From AC-32 sp963704005 (GTDB taxonomy: Bacteria > Actinomycetota > Thermoleophilia > Gaiellales > Gaiellaceae): 64,000 nucleotides of DNA. Position numbers and translations under genes: made by a program. Shown here one piece after another: positions 38,155 to 49,991 of this stretch; the first letter of the stretch is position 1, and each line of letters starts with the position of its first letter. The stretch is from the NCBI GenBank assembly GCA_963704005.1, contig CAVPGJ010000001.1:1-64000 (forward strand). Direction: 5' to 3'. The notes under the pieces were generated by a model that saw nothing but the letters and a program-made list of their open reading frames with translations, did no database searches and was not told where the DNA came from.

Positions 38155-39324
38155 CTACCACTTCGAGCGGCGGCCGCGGCGGCTCGTGTAGACGAGCTTC
38201 GCGGGAGCCGATCGCAGCCCGGCCTGCTCGAACTGCTCGCTGTGGCCGAGCCGCCTGGCGACGCGGCTCGTGTCGGCCTGCTGCTCCGGGAGGACGAGCG
38301 TGATCGCGGTGCCGTTGCGGCCCGCGCGGCCCGTGCGGCCGGTCCGGTGGACGTAGCCCTTGTCCTCCTCGGGCGGATCGAAGTTGATCACGTGCGTGAT
38401 GTCGTCGAGATCGAGCCCGCGGGCGGCCACGTCCGTCGCGACCAGCGTCGAGACCTTTCCGCTCCGGAAACGGGCCAGCGCCCGCTCGCGCGCGTTCTGC
38501 GACATGTCGCCGTGCATCGCCGCGGCGGCGACGTCGTGGCGGCCGAGCCGCTGCACGAGCCGGTCGGCGCCGCGCTTCGTCCGGACGAAGACGAGCGTGG
38601 AGTCCGAGGCGCGGATGTGGTCGACGAGCGTCTCCAGCTTCGTGTCCGACGTGACCGGGACGAAGTGGTGCTCGATCTCGCCGGGCTGCCGGCTGGCGGA
38701 CAGCTCGCCCTCGATCCGCGACGGGCTGTTCGTGTAGGCGCGGGCGAGCTCGCCGACGCGGTCGTCGAGGGTCGCCGAGAAGAGCATCGTCTGCCGGTTG
38801 CGCGGCAGCCGGCGCACGATCCGGTCGACCTGGGGCTTGAAGCCCATGTCGAGCATCCGGTCGGCCTCGTCCAGGACGAAGACGCGGATGCGCGAGAGGT
38901 CGACCATGCGCCGCTCGGCGAGATCTTCGAGCCGGCCCGGCGTCGCGACGAGGATGTGCGCGCTCTTGGCCTTGGCCGCCTGCTTCCGCAGGGGCTGGCC
39001 GCCGTAGGCGGCCGCGACCCGCAGGCCCTTGGCGCCCACGAGAGACTGAAACTCCGCGGTGACCTGAGCGGCGAGCTCGCGGGTGGGCACGAGCACGAGC
39101 GCCGAGGGCCGCGGGTCGGCCGGCGCGGTGTGCTCGACGATCGGCAGCGCGAAGGCCAGGGTCTTGCCCGAGCCGGTCGGCGAGCGGGCGAGGACGTCGA
39201 GCCCCGCAAATGCGTCCGGCAGAACGAGCTGCTGGATCTTGAAGGGCTCGTCGATTGAGCGAGCGGCGAGCGCGTCGGCGACAGGCGCGGACACGCCGAG
39301 CTCGCGGAAAGATCGTTGTGACAT
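38155..39324 (-). CDS. DEAD-box ATP-dependent RNA helicase
   Basis: 389 residues, RhlE-like core. Motifs in order: KIQQLVLPDAFAG (Q region), ARSPTGSGKT (I), VPTRELAAQ (Ia), TPGRL (Ib), VLDEADRMLDMGF (II), LFSATLDD (III), VFVRTKRGADRL (IV), LVATDVAARGLDLDD (V) and YVHRTGRTGRAG (VI). There is only a short C-terminal tail (SRRGRRSKW). It unwinds short RNA duplexes in ribosome assembly or cold adaptation. A good ribosome binding site (AAAAGGAG) precedes the ATG. It is convergent with precursor 2, from which it is separated by 48 bases, and marks the right edge of the RiPP cluster. Confidence 0.92.
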   Translation of the reverse strand: MSQRSFRELGVSAPVADALAARSIDEPFKIQQLVLPDAFAGLDVLARSPTGSGKTLAFALPIVEHTAPADPRPSALVLVPTRELAAQVTAEFQSLVGAKGLRVAAAYGGQPLRKQAAKAKSAHILVATPGRLEDLAERRMVDLSRIRVFVLDEADRMLDMGFKPQVDRIVRRLPRNRQTMLFSATLDDRVGELARAYTNSPSRIEGELSASRQPGEIEHHFVPVTSDTKLETLVDHIRASDSTLVFVRTKRGADRLVQRLGRHDVAAAAMHGDMSQNARERALARFRSGKVSTLVATDVAARGLDLDDITHVINFDPPEEDKGYVHRTGRTGRAGRNGTAITLVLPEQQADTSRVARRLGHSEQFEQAGLRSAPAKLVYTSRRGRRSKW

Positions 39325-39459
39325 CTGTTCGACTCCTTTTCGGGTTCGAGACTCCCTGCTCGAAACACCCGAAGGAGGAACGAGAAGCTCATCTCACGGG
39401 GCCGCCCGGTTGGCAGCCCGTTCTCGACACGGTAGCAGCCGCGGCTAGGCTGCCGGATC

Positions 39460-39912
39460 GTGGCAACCGAGAAACCCGAGCGCCTGACCCAGGCCGAGAA
39501 GGAAAGGCTCGAAGCCGAGCTTGCCGAGCTGGAGGGCCCGCGCCGTGCGGCGATGGTCGAGGCGATCGCGACCGCACGCGGCTTTGGCGACCTCTCGGAG
39601 AACTTCGAGTACCACGCCGCAAAGAACGAGCAGGGCCTGCTCGAGCGGCGGATCACGATGCTGCGCGACCGCCTCAGCCGGGTCGAGCTGGTCGAGAAGG
39701 GCGGGGCCGGGGACGTCGTCGAGGTCGGCTCCGAGGTCGAGCTCGAGGACGAGGGAGGCGAACGGCTGCAGGTCCGCATCTCCGGCGTCGAGGGTGTCTC
39801 GCCGGACTCGCCCGTGGGCCGCGCGCTACTCGGGAAGAAGCCGGGCGACGAGGTCGAGGTGGACGCGCCGAGCGGCGCCTGGCGCGCCCGGATTCTGTCG
39901 ATCGACGCCTAA
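39460..39912 (+). CDS. greA: GreA-type transcript cleavage factor
   Basis: 150 residues from a GTG start. The N-terminal coiled coil (ERLTQAEKERLEAELAELEG) carries the acidic tip motif GFGDLSENFEYHAAKNEQ, and the C-terminal FKBP-like domain shows VVEVGSEVELEDEGGERL, VSPDSPVGRALLGKKPGDEV. Gre factors enter the RNA polymerase secondary channel and stimulate cleavage of backtracked RNA. Phe replaces the usual Ala in SEN-x-EYH. The size fits the family (about 155-160). Confidence 0.9.
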   Translation: MATEKPERLTQAEKERLEAELAELEGPRRAAMVEAIATARGFGDLSENFEYHAAKNEQGLLERRITMLRDRLSRVELVEKGGAGDVVEVGSEVELEDEGGERLQVRISGVEGVSPDSPVGRALLGKKPGDEVEVDAPSGAWRARILSIDA

Positions 39913-39958
39913 CGGGACGGCCGATAGAGTCGGCTATCCGTGACACGAAAGGACTGCA

Positions 39959-40471
39959 ATGCCCCGTGAAGCTGTAACCACGACCAAGCCCTACCACATC
40001 GCGTCCGGCGAAGGCCTCGCCGACGTCTGGTGGAAGGGCGGCCGCCTCACCGTCAAAGCAGGCGGCCCCGAGCCCGGCCACGCGTTCTCGCAGATCGAGG
40101 TCGACGACCCGCAAGGCACCGGGCCTCCCCTGCACATTCACCACAACGAGGACGAGACGTTCTACGTCCTCGAGGGCGAGGTCACGTTCCTGGTCGGCGG
40201 CGAGCGGATCGACGTCGCGGCGGGTGGCTACGTCTTCGGCGCGCGTGATATCCCTCACGCGTACGTCGTCCGCTCGGAGCGCGCACGCATGCTCGTGACC
40301 GCCAGCCCCGGCGGGATCGAACAGGCCCTCGTCAGCCTGGGAGTTCCCGTCACCGGCGACGAGCCCCCGACCGATGTCGTCATGCCGCCGATGGAGGAGA
40401 TGGTGAGCGTGATGTCGAGGTACGGCGCCGAAATCGTCGGGCCCCCGCTCTCGCTCGACGACCTCTCCTAG
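39959..40471 (+). CDS. Cupin-domain protein
   Basis: 170 residues with a single cupin_2 barrel: motif 1 GPPLHIHHNEDETFYVLEGE (His-x-His and Glu metal ligands), motif 2 GGYVFGARDIPHAYVVRS. A metal-binding barrel is certain; the reaction is not (dioxygenase, isomerase or sensor are all possible). The C-terminal region (VTGDEPPTDVVMPPMEEMVS) is usual for actinobacterial quercetinase-like cupins. It is convergent with transketolase, overlapping at the stop by four bases. Confidence 0.82.
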   Translation: MPREAVTTTKPYHIASGEGLADVWWKGGRLTVKAGGPEPGHAFSQIEVDDPQGTGPPLHIHHNEDETFYVLEGEVTFLVGGERIDVAAGGYVFGARDIPHAYVVRSERARMLVTASPGGIEQALVSLGVPVTGDEPPTDVVMPPMEEMVSVMSRYGAEIVGPPLSLDDLS

Positions 40472-42549
40472 CTTCGATCGTGTGAACGGAGCTGGGCCTT
40501 GGCGGCCTCGACGACGTTCTCGGGCGTGAAGCCGAACTTCGTCTGCAACTCCTTGAGCGGCGCCGAGGCGCCGAATGTCTCCATCCCGATCACTGCGCCC
40601 GTCGCGCCGGCGTACCGCTCCCAGCCGAAGGTCGAGGCCTGCTCGACCGCGACGCGCGCGGTGACCTCGGGCGGCAAGACCGAGTCGCGGTACTCGTCCG
40701 ACTGGCGGTCGAAGAGGGCCCAGGATGGGAGGCTGACCACGCGGGCTTTGATTCCCTCGGCAGTCAGCTCCTCGTGGGCGGCGACCGCGAGCTGGACCTC
40801 GGTTCCGGTCGCGAGCAGGATCACCTCGGGAGCTCCGTCGTCCGGGTCGGCCAGGACGTAGCCACCGCGCCGGACGCCCTCGGCCGAGGCGTACTTCGTC
40901 CGGTCGAGGGTCGCCATGTTCTGGCGCGACAGAATCAGCGCGACCGGGTCGTGCCGGGACTCCATGATCCAGCGCCAGGCCTCGACGACCTCGTTCGGGT
41001 CTCCGGGGCGGAGCTCCACGAGGCCGGGCATCGAGCGAAGCGCCGCCAGGTGCTCGATCGGCTGGTGCGTCGGCCCGTCCTCGCCGACGCCGATCGAGTC
41101 GTGCGTGAAGATCGTGATCGTCGGGATCTCCATGATCGCGCTCAGCCGGGTCGGGGTTCGCGCGTAGTCGGAGAAGATCAGGAAGCCCGATCCAAACGGC
41201 CGCACCTTCGAGAGCGAGAGGCCGTTCAAGATCGAGCCCATCGCGTGCTCGCGGACGCCGAAGTGGAGGTTGCGGCCGTGCCGGTCGTCCGCGGAGAAGT
41301 CGCCGGCGCCGTCGAACGTGAGCCGTGTCTTGGTCGAAGGTGAGAGATCTGCGGAACCGCCGAGGAGCCACGGGACATTCGGCGCGATCGCGTTCAGCGC
41401 CAGCGCGGAGGCGTCGCGGCCGGCATGCCCCTTCTCGTCGGGCTCGAAGACCGGCAGGTCCCGGTCCCAGCCGTCCGGCAGCTCACGCCGCTGCATTCGG
41501 CGCGACTCGTCCGCAAGGCCCGGGTGCTCCTGCTCGTAGCGCGCGAAGTTCTCGAGCCAGCCTTCCCGCGCGGCCGCGCCACGTGCGCCGATGCCGCTCG
41601 CGAAGTGCTCGTAGACACCCTCGGGCACCAGGAACTCTTCATCCTCGGGCCATCCGTACGCGCGCTTCGTCGCGCGCACCTCGTCCTCGCCGAGCGGTTC
41701 GCCGTGGGCGGCGGCAGTGTCCTGCTTGTGCGGCGCGCCGTAACCGATGTGGCTGTCGACGACGATCAGCGTCGGCCGCTCGCTCTCGCTACGGAACGCC
41801 TCGAGCGCGGCTGCGACGGCTTCCGTGTCGTTGGCGTCCGGGAGGCGCTCGACCCTCCAACCGTACGCCTTGAAGCGCGAGCCCACGTCCTCGGTGAAGG
41901 CGAGTGACGTGTCGCCCTCGATCGTGATGTGGTTGTTGTCGTAGAGCCAGCAGAGGTTCGAGAGCTTCAGGTGCCCGGCGAGCGACGCGGCCTCTGCCGA
42001 GACACCTTCCATCATGCAACCGTCGCCCCCGAGCGCAAAGACGTCGTAGTCGAAGAGCTCGAAGCCCGGGCGGTTGAAGTGCGCCGCCTGCCACTGCCCC
42101 GCGATCGCCATTCCGACGGAGGTGGCGACGCCGGCGCCGAGCGGTCCGGTTGTCGTCTCGACCCCTGAGGTCCATCGATACTCGGGGTGGCCCGGGCACG
42201 CCGAGTCGAGCTGTCGGAAGTTCTTGATGTCCTCGAGCGAGACGGACGGCTCGCCGAGCGTCTCGTAGGCCGGATTCACGCCTTGGACGCGCGCGAGGTG
42301 AAGGAGCGCGTACAGCAGCGTCGAGGCGTGACCCATCGAGTGTACGTAGCGGTCGCGGTTCGGCCAGATCGGGTCGGCCGGATCGAAGCGCAGGAAGCGC
42401 TGCCACAGCGTGTAGGCGACGGGGGCCATCGCCATCGGGGTGCCGGGGTGGCCCGAGTTCGCCGCCTGGACAGCGTCCATCGCGAGCGTGCGAATCGTGG
42501 TGATCGAGAGGTTGTCGAGATCTGCGTCGCGTTCGGCGGCGACCGTCAT
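40468..42549 (-). CDS. tkt: Transketolase
   Basis: 693 residues from the ATG at 42549 (MTVAAERDAD), chosen because AAAGGAG sits just upstream; an in-frame ATG at 42576 is less likely. ThDP-dependent transfer of two-carbon units in the pentose phosphate pathway. Motifs: ANSGHPGTPMAMAP, the ThDP-binding GGDGCMMEGVSAEAASLAGH...NNHIT region, HGEPLG, the pyrimidine domain GVREHAMGSILNGL, TFLIFSDYARTPTRLSAIM-like segment, FTHDSIGVGEDGPTHQPIEH, and the C-terminal WERYAGATGAVIGMETFGAS. Full length, intact. Confidence 0.95.
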   Translation of the reverse strand: MTVAAERDADLDNLSITTIRTLAMDAVQAANSGHPGTPMAMAPVAYTLWQRFLRFDPADPIWPNRDRYVHSMGHASTLLYALLHLARVQGVNPAYETLGEPSVSLEDIKNFRQLDSACPGHPEYRWTSGVETTTGPLGAGVATSVGMAIAGQWQAAHFNRPGFELFDYDVFALGGDGCMMEGVSAEAASLAGHLKLSNLCWLYDNNHITIEGDTSLAFTEDVGSRFKAYGWRVERLPDANDTEAVAAALEAFRSESERPTLIVVDSHIGYGAPHKQDTAAAHGEPLGEDEVRATKRAYGWPEDEEFLVPEGVYEHFASGIGARGAAAREGWLENFARYEQEHPGLADESRRMQRRELPDGWDRDLPVFEPDEKGHAGRDASALALNAIAPNVPWLLGGSADLSPSTKTRLTFDGAGDFSADDRHGRNLHFGVREHAMGSILNGLSLSKVRPFGSGFLIFSDYARTPTRLSAIMEIPTITIFTHDSIGVGEDGPTHQPIEHLAALRSMPGLVELRPGDPNEVVEAWRWIMESRHDPVALILSRQNMATLDRTKYASAEGVRRGGYVLADPDDGAPEVILLATGTEVQLAVAAHEELTAEGIKARVVSLPSWALFDRQSDEYRDSVLPPEVTARVAVEQASTFGWERYAGATGAVIGMETFGASAPLKELQTKFGFTPENVVEAAKAQLRSHDRS

Positions 42550-42576
42550 GCGGTCTCCTTTCGGGTGGTCGGTCAT

Positions 42577-43014
42577 GGCCTAGCGCTCCGCAGTCGCCCG
42601 ACCAGCATTGTTCGGTCGATCGTAGACCAGGGCTACGGTCTTGGCTATGCGCCGACGGCCTCGGGCGTGTTCGCTCTCAGTCTGATCGGCCGGGCAGGGA
42701 TCGAACCTGCGACCTTGGGACTAGAGGCGGATGCAGGGCTCTTCGCGGCATCTGGCAACACCTGGTGCAACCGCATTGTTATGCGGAATCCGCTCGGGCG
42801 TCTTCGGCGGCAACCGGACGCACTGCGGTGGCTCCGGCGCGTCAACGAGCAGGTTCGACCGTGACCGTAGAAAGAGGAAGGCGGATGCGGGGGTTCTCGG
42901 ATGCGTGCCTAGTGCGGTGGGGGGATCGTGTAGGCGGCTCTCCACGTGGAGGTGCTTCGGCGTGCCCCGGAGAGGGCTCGACCGACTTGTCGTCACGAGA
43001 GGACGGTGAGGTTG
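42577..43014. other. Intergenic region with tRNA fragment
   Basis: 438 bases between transketolase and the oxidoreductase. It holds the 33-bp partial tRNA copy at 42688-42720. The next 200 bases have no recognisable gene on either strand; they lie where an integrase gene would usually end, but no integrase sequence can be read. Confidence 0.5.
42688..42720 (-). repeat. 33-bp partial copy of tRNA-Lys 3' end (att-like)
   Basis: Identical to 45262-45294, the 3' part of tRNA-Lys (acceptor 3' strand, T arm, variable loop and part of the anticodon stem), in the same orientation. The 5' half of a tRNA is absent here. Such a direct repeat of a tRNA 3' end is what an integrative element leaves as its distal attachment site. 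Confidence 0.7.
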
Positions 43015-43824
43015 ATGAGGGTGCTAACGGTGTATGCGCATCCGAATCCCGCGTCTTTCTGTCACGCGCTGCTGGAGCGGTTCACGGAGGGGCTGACAGA
43101 CGCCGGCCATGCCTCCGAGGTCGTCGACCTGTACGCGGTCAAATTCAACCCTGTCTTCGGGATGGACGACTTCAGCTTCTTCGCGCACGAGTCGGTGCCG
43201 CCGGAGATCTGGGACGAGGCCGAGTTGCGGGAGCGGATGGTTGCCGGTGCCGGCGGGCCGATGCGCCGCGCGCTCGCGAAACGGTGGCTGCGCGAGAAGC
43301 GGTTGCCCGAGTTGCTCGAAGTGGTGGCGAAGCAGCGGCCGAAGGACGTGCTCGCCCAGCAGGAGAAGGTCGCCGCAGCCGACGGGCTGGCGTTCATCGC
43401 GCCGATCTTGTGGATGAACCTGCCGGCGATCCTGCGCGGCTGGGTCGAGCGCGTCTTCACCTACGGCTTCGTCTACACGATGACCCGCGACGCCTGGCTG
43501 CAGGGGGACCTGAGTGGTCGGCAGCCGCTGATGAAGCAGCGCAAGGCGCTGATCATGACGCCGACGTTCTTCCGCGAGAGCGACTACCGCGACTCCGGCT
43601 GCGGTGCTTCGATCGAGCGGCTGGTCGACGACTTCGGCTTCCGCTACCCCGGGATCGAGCAGGTCGAGCACGTCTACTTCTACGCCGTCGGTGCGGTCGG
43701 CGAGGAGGCGCGGCGCGAGTACCTGCAGCAGGCTTACCGGCTCGGCCACGAGTACGAGTCGAGCCTCACCTCGGCCCGCCAGCCGACGCGCGAGCCGGAG
43801 ACGGTCGAGGGAGGTGTGAGATGA
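43015..43824 (+). CDS. Flavodoxin-fold NAD(P)H dehydrogenase (quinone) family
   Basis: 269 residues. MRVLTVYAHPNPASFCHALL and HASEVVDLYAVKFNPVF are the FMN-binding and dimer regions of the NQO1/MdaB family; LAFIAPILWMNLPAILRGWV and ERVFTYGFVYT continue the fold, and PTFFRESDYRDSGCG is in place of the usual TTGG motif region. It likely reduces quinones or other acceptors by two electrons using NAD(P)H. The ATG at 43015 follows a GAGGACGGTGAGG stretch. Its TGA overlaps the next ATG (ATGA), so the following gene is coupled. Confidence 0.8.
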   Translation: MRVLTVYAHPNPASFCHALLERFTEGLTDAGHASEVVDLYAVKFNPVFGMDDFSFFAHESVPPEIWDEAELRERMVAGAGGPMRRALAKRWLREKRLPELLEVVAKQRPKDVLAQQEKVAAADGLAFIAPILWMNLPAILRGWVERVFTYGFVYTMTRDAWLQGDLSGRQPLMKQRKALIMTPTFFRESDYRDSGCGASIERLVDDFGFRYPGIEQVEHVYFYAVGAVGEEARREYLQQAYRLGHEYESSLTSARQPTREPETVEGGVR

Positions 43825-44063
43825 GACGGCGAATGCTGGTCGGTGCCGTGGTGGTTGGTGCGGGTGTGTGCGCACGCCGCTGCGCGCGCGGCCATGGCGG
43901 TTTCGACTTCGAGAAGATGATCGAGCGGATGCCCGAGAACGCCCCGCGGAAATGGATGTTCCGGAACATCAGCGCGATCCGCGACAACACGGAGCGGATC
44001 CTGCAATTGCTAGAGCGGGAGCCCGCGGTCCCCACCGATCGGCCTGCACGGACGGCGGCATAG
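43821..44063 (+). CDS. Small hypothetical protein with N-terminal hydrophobic segment
   Basis: 80 residues; start overlaps the upstream stop. MRRRMLVGAVVVGAGVCARR is hydrophobic enough for a short anchor or poor signal. The rest is FDFEKMIERMPENAPRKWMF and ISAIRDNTERILQLLERE, a charged amphipathic helix. I do not recognise a family. Its tight coupling between the oxidoreductase and the C_GCAxxG protein suggests a role with them. Confidence 0.6.
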   Translation: MRRRMLVGAVVVGAGVCARRCARGHGGFDFEKMIERMPENAPRKWMFRNISAIRDNTERILQLLEREPAVPTDRPARTAA

Positions 44064-44072
44064 GCGGCGTCG

Positions 44073-45059
44073 ATGGCGCTCGAGGCGTTTCCCACCGTTC
44101 CGGCTTCGCAGCTTCGGAAGCGAGGCGTGGCGAATCTGTTGCGGATGGGGCACTGCGCGCCGTCGGTGATGCAGACGGTCCTGGATGCGTCGGCGACCGA
44201 GGTGGCGTGGCCGGTCAGGCTTGCCGCCGGACTTCCCGGAGGGATCGGCAACACGCGCGGCGAGTGTGGCGGCCTGACCGCTCCCCTGGTTGCGATCGGG
44301 CTCAGGCATGGCCGGGACGAGATGGCAGACGGCCTGCCGGTCGCGGTCGACAAGGGAGGCGACCTGCTGCAGCGTTTCGAGGCTGCGCACGGCACGACCC
44401 AGTGCCGCGACATCCTCGGCGACGCGCGGCTACCGCTCAGGTGCGTCGGTGTCGTGCGCGAGGCGTCGCCGATGTGCGCGCAGTGCTTGGCCGCCGCCGG
44501 TGCAACCGCGCTATCACCGGAGACCCGCGCGGCATACCAGGAGCTCTACGCGCACTGGCGAAAGCGCGGCTTCCACTGCGCCGACGCGGTCTTCGCCGAG
44601 CTCGGCGAGACGGTCCCTGCTCCTCCGGAGTTGCGCGACGCGACGACCGCCTTCATGGGCGGCACCCTCTTCACCGGCATGACCTGCAGCGCCCTGACCG
44701 CGGGCGTGATGGCGCTCGGGCTGGCGCTCGGCCGGATCGAGGACAGCCGCCCGCGAGTGCTCCGCATGATCGCCACAATGGCTGCCGGCGGTGACGCCTT
44801 CGCCGACCACCTCAACGCGTTCAACCCCTTGATGAACCTCGGGCACAAGCTCGCAACCTGGTTCAAGGACGAGTTCGGGAGCACACAATGCCGCGCGCTC
44901 ACCGGCTGCGACTTCGCGTCAACGGAGGAGGTGCGCGAGTACGTCACCCGCGACGGGACGGCTAGATGCGAGCGCATCGCGCAACGCGCCGCAGCCCGAG
45001 TGGCCGAACAGATTGATCAAGACCGTCGCGCGAGCCCACAGACACTTGCCGCGGGGTAG
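44073..45059 (+). CDS. Two-domain C_GCAxxG_C_C-family redox protein
   Basis: 328 residues made of two related halves. The first has MGHCAPSVMQTVLD, GGIGNTRGECGGLTAPL and GTTQCRDILGD; the second has RGFHCADAVFAELG, FTGMTCSALTAGVMALGL and GSTQCRALTGCDFAS. The family is named for its conserved cysteine pattern and is proposed to bind a redox centre or carry disulphide chemistry; neither is proven. The first half has Glu-Cys-Gly-Gly at the GCA position. The usual family member has one domain of about 130-170 residues, so this is an internal duplication. Confidence 0.75.
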   Translation: MALEAFPTVPASQLRKRGVANLLRMGHCAPSVMQTVLDASATEVAWPVRLAAGLPGGIGNTRGECGGLTAPLVAIGLRHGRDEMADGLPVAVDKGGDLLQRFEAAHGTTQCRDILGDARLPLRCVGVVREASPMCAQCLAAAGATALSPETRAAYQELYAHWRKRGFHCADAVFAELGETVPAPPELRDATTAFMGGTLFTGMTCSALTAGVMALGLALGRIEDSRPRVLRMIATMAAGGDAFADHLNAFNPLMNLGHKLATWFKDEFGSTQCRALTGCDFASTEEVREYVTRDGTARCERIAQRAAARVAEQIDQDRRASPQTLAAG

Positions 45060-45259
45060 CTGCCGCTCGCCGCTGACCGCGTCGCGGGCAGAAGTTGACC
45101 TCACGTTGACCCCGTTGATGTTCCAGCGCGCAGCACCTACGGGGGAGAAGGGCTGCACCGGTTGGCGACTCTGGGATTGGGTGTGTGCAGCAGCCTTCGT
45201 GCTGCCTCGGAGCGGCTGACCCGGCAGCGGCTCCGCCTCTGGGTTCTTCTCGGAATAGA

Positions 45260-45332
45260 TGGGCCGGGCAGGGATCGAACCTGCGACCTTGGGATTAAAA
45301 GTCCCCTGCTCTACCAACTGAGCTACCGGCCC
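45260..45332 (-). tRNA. tRNA-Lys (anticodon TTT)
   Basis: 73 nt with a full cloverleaf: acceptor GGGCCGG/CCGGCCC, D arm AGCTCAGTTGGTAGAGC, anticodon loop CTTTTAA (TTT, Lys), T arm GCAGGTTCGATCCCTGC, discriminator A, no encoded CCA. Its 3' 33 bases are repeated at 42688-42720. Confidence 0.95.
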
Positions 45333-45413
45333 CGCGGTCGAGTATAGGTTTGGCCAGTTGCGCCGGACTCCGGTCTTCTGGGAGAAGACTTCGAGCCTGC
45401 CTGAAGCCGCAGC

Positions 45414-46423
45414 TCACCAGGGCCCGTAGATGCCGCTGTTGGCTTCCCGTAGCGCCGCGACGTAGCCTGCTCGCTCGTAGACCTCCTCGTCCGCGTCGGC
45501 TGGAACGGCAAGCAGGCCGCGCAGCTCGTCGACGGTTGCGAATCCCTTGCGCGCCATCCAGTCCGACAGGCCGTCGAGCAGCGTGGTCGCATACCCGGGG
45601 CCGTGCCGCAGGAGTGCCGAGGCCGTCATCACGACGTCGGCGCCCGCAAGGAGGTACCTGGCCACGTCCGTCGAGGTCTCGACGCCGGTGGTCGCCGCAA
45701 GCGAGGCGCGAACCCGTCCACGCAGGAGCGCGATCCACGTGCGCGGCAGCCGGGCCTCCGCCGGGCTCGAGAGGCCAACCTTGGGCACCACGGCGAGAGT
45801 CTCAGGATCGACGTCGGGTTGCAGGAACCGGTTGAACAGTACGAGCGCGTCCGCCCCGGCCTCGTCCAGCCGAAGGGCCATCTCCCCGGTCGAGCTGAAG
45901 TACGGGCTCAGCTTGACCGCCACCGGCAGGGTGATCGCGTCCTTGACCTGCGCCACGATGTCGACGTGCCGCTGCTCGACATCGCGGCCTGAGATGCGCG
46001 AGTCGCCGGGGAGGTAGTAGATGTTCAGCTCGATTGCGGCAGCGCCGGCCTCCTGCATCGCGCGGGCATAGGCGAGCCAGCCGCTCGGCGTGACACCGTT
46101 GAGGCTGCCGATCACCGGGACTTCGACGACAAGGGCCGCACGCTCGAGCAGGCTCAGGTATTGGCGCGGGCCGGCCTCGTCTTCGGCGGCGGATGGGAAG
46201 TAGGAGAGCGACTCGGCGAAGCTCTCTGTCCCGGCGTCGACCAGCTGTGCGTTCTCGGCTGCCTCGCGCTGCAGCTGTTCCTCGAAGAGCGAGTAGAGGA
46301 CGACTGCGCCGACCCCGGCATCGGCGAGCCGCCGCACGCCGTCGACGGTCCGAGAGAGGGGGGACGCCGACGCGACGAGCGGGTTGCGCAGCTCGAGGCC
46401 CATGTAGCGGGTCGAAAGGTCCA

Positions 46424-46424
<1 letters not shown>
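45414..46424 (-). CDS. Dihydroorotate dehydrogenase-like FMN oxidoreductase
   Basis: 336 residues, TIM barrel: MDLSTRYMGLELRNPLVASA (family start), VVEVPVIGSLNGVTPSGWL, IELNIYYLPGDSRISGRDVE, LPVAVKLSPYFSSTGEMALR, DALVLFNRFLQPDVDPETL, ATTGVETSTDVARYLLAGAD. The class resembles PyrD/PreA-like proteins adjacent to pyruvate:ferredoxin oxidoreductases rather than true pyrimidine enzymes. The catalytic Cys/Ser loop of DHOD is not clear. The ATG at 46424 overlaps the nifJ stop (TGATG), making it the third gene of the operon. Its substrate is unknown. Confidence 0.82.
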
Positions 46425-49990
<3,566 letters not shown>

Positions 49991-49991
49991 C

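Noticed and set aside
37908..38191. ATG at 37908 with a strong GGGGGAGGA ribosome binding site, overlapping precursor 2 in another frame
   Set aside because: Its product (Arg/Ser-rich, SRQRPRSTSTSRLASRR) looks like an out-of-frame shadow; the frame at 37936 encodes the lasso leader motif. It might still affect precursor translation.
42688..42720. A second functional tRNA at 42.7 kb
   Set aside because: Only the 3' 33 bases are present; no D arm or 5' acceptor strand follows.
42577..45260. Prophage or ICE with integrase
   Set aside because: Flanking repeats fit integration, but no integrase, portal or conjugation gene is readable between them.
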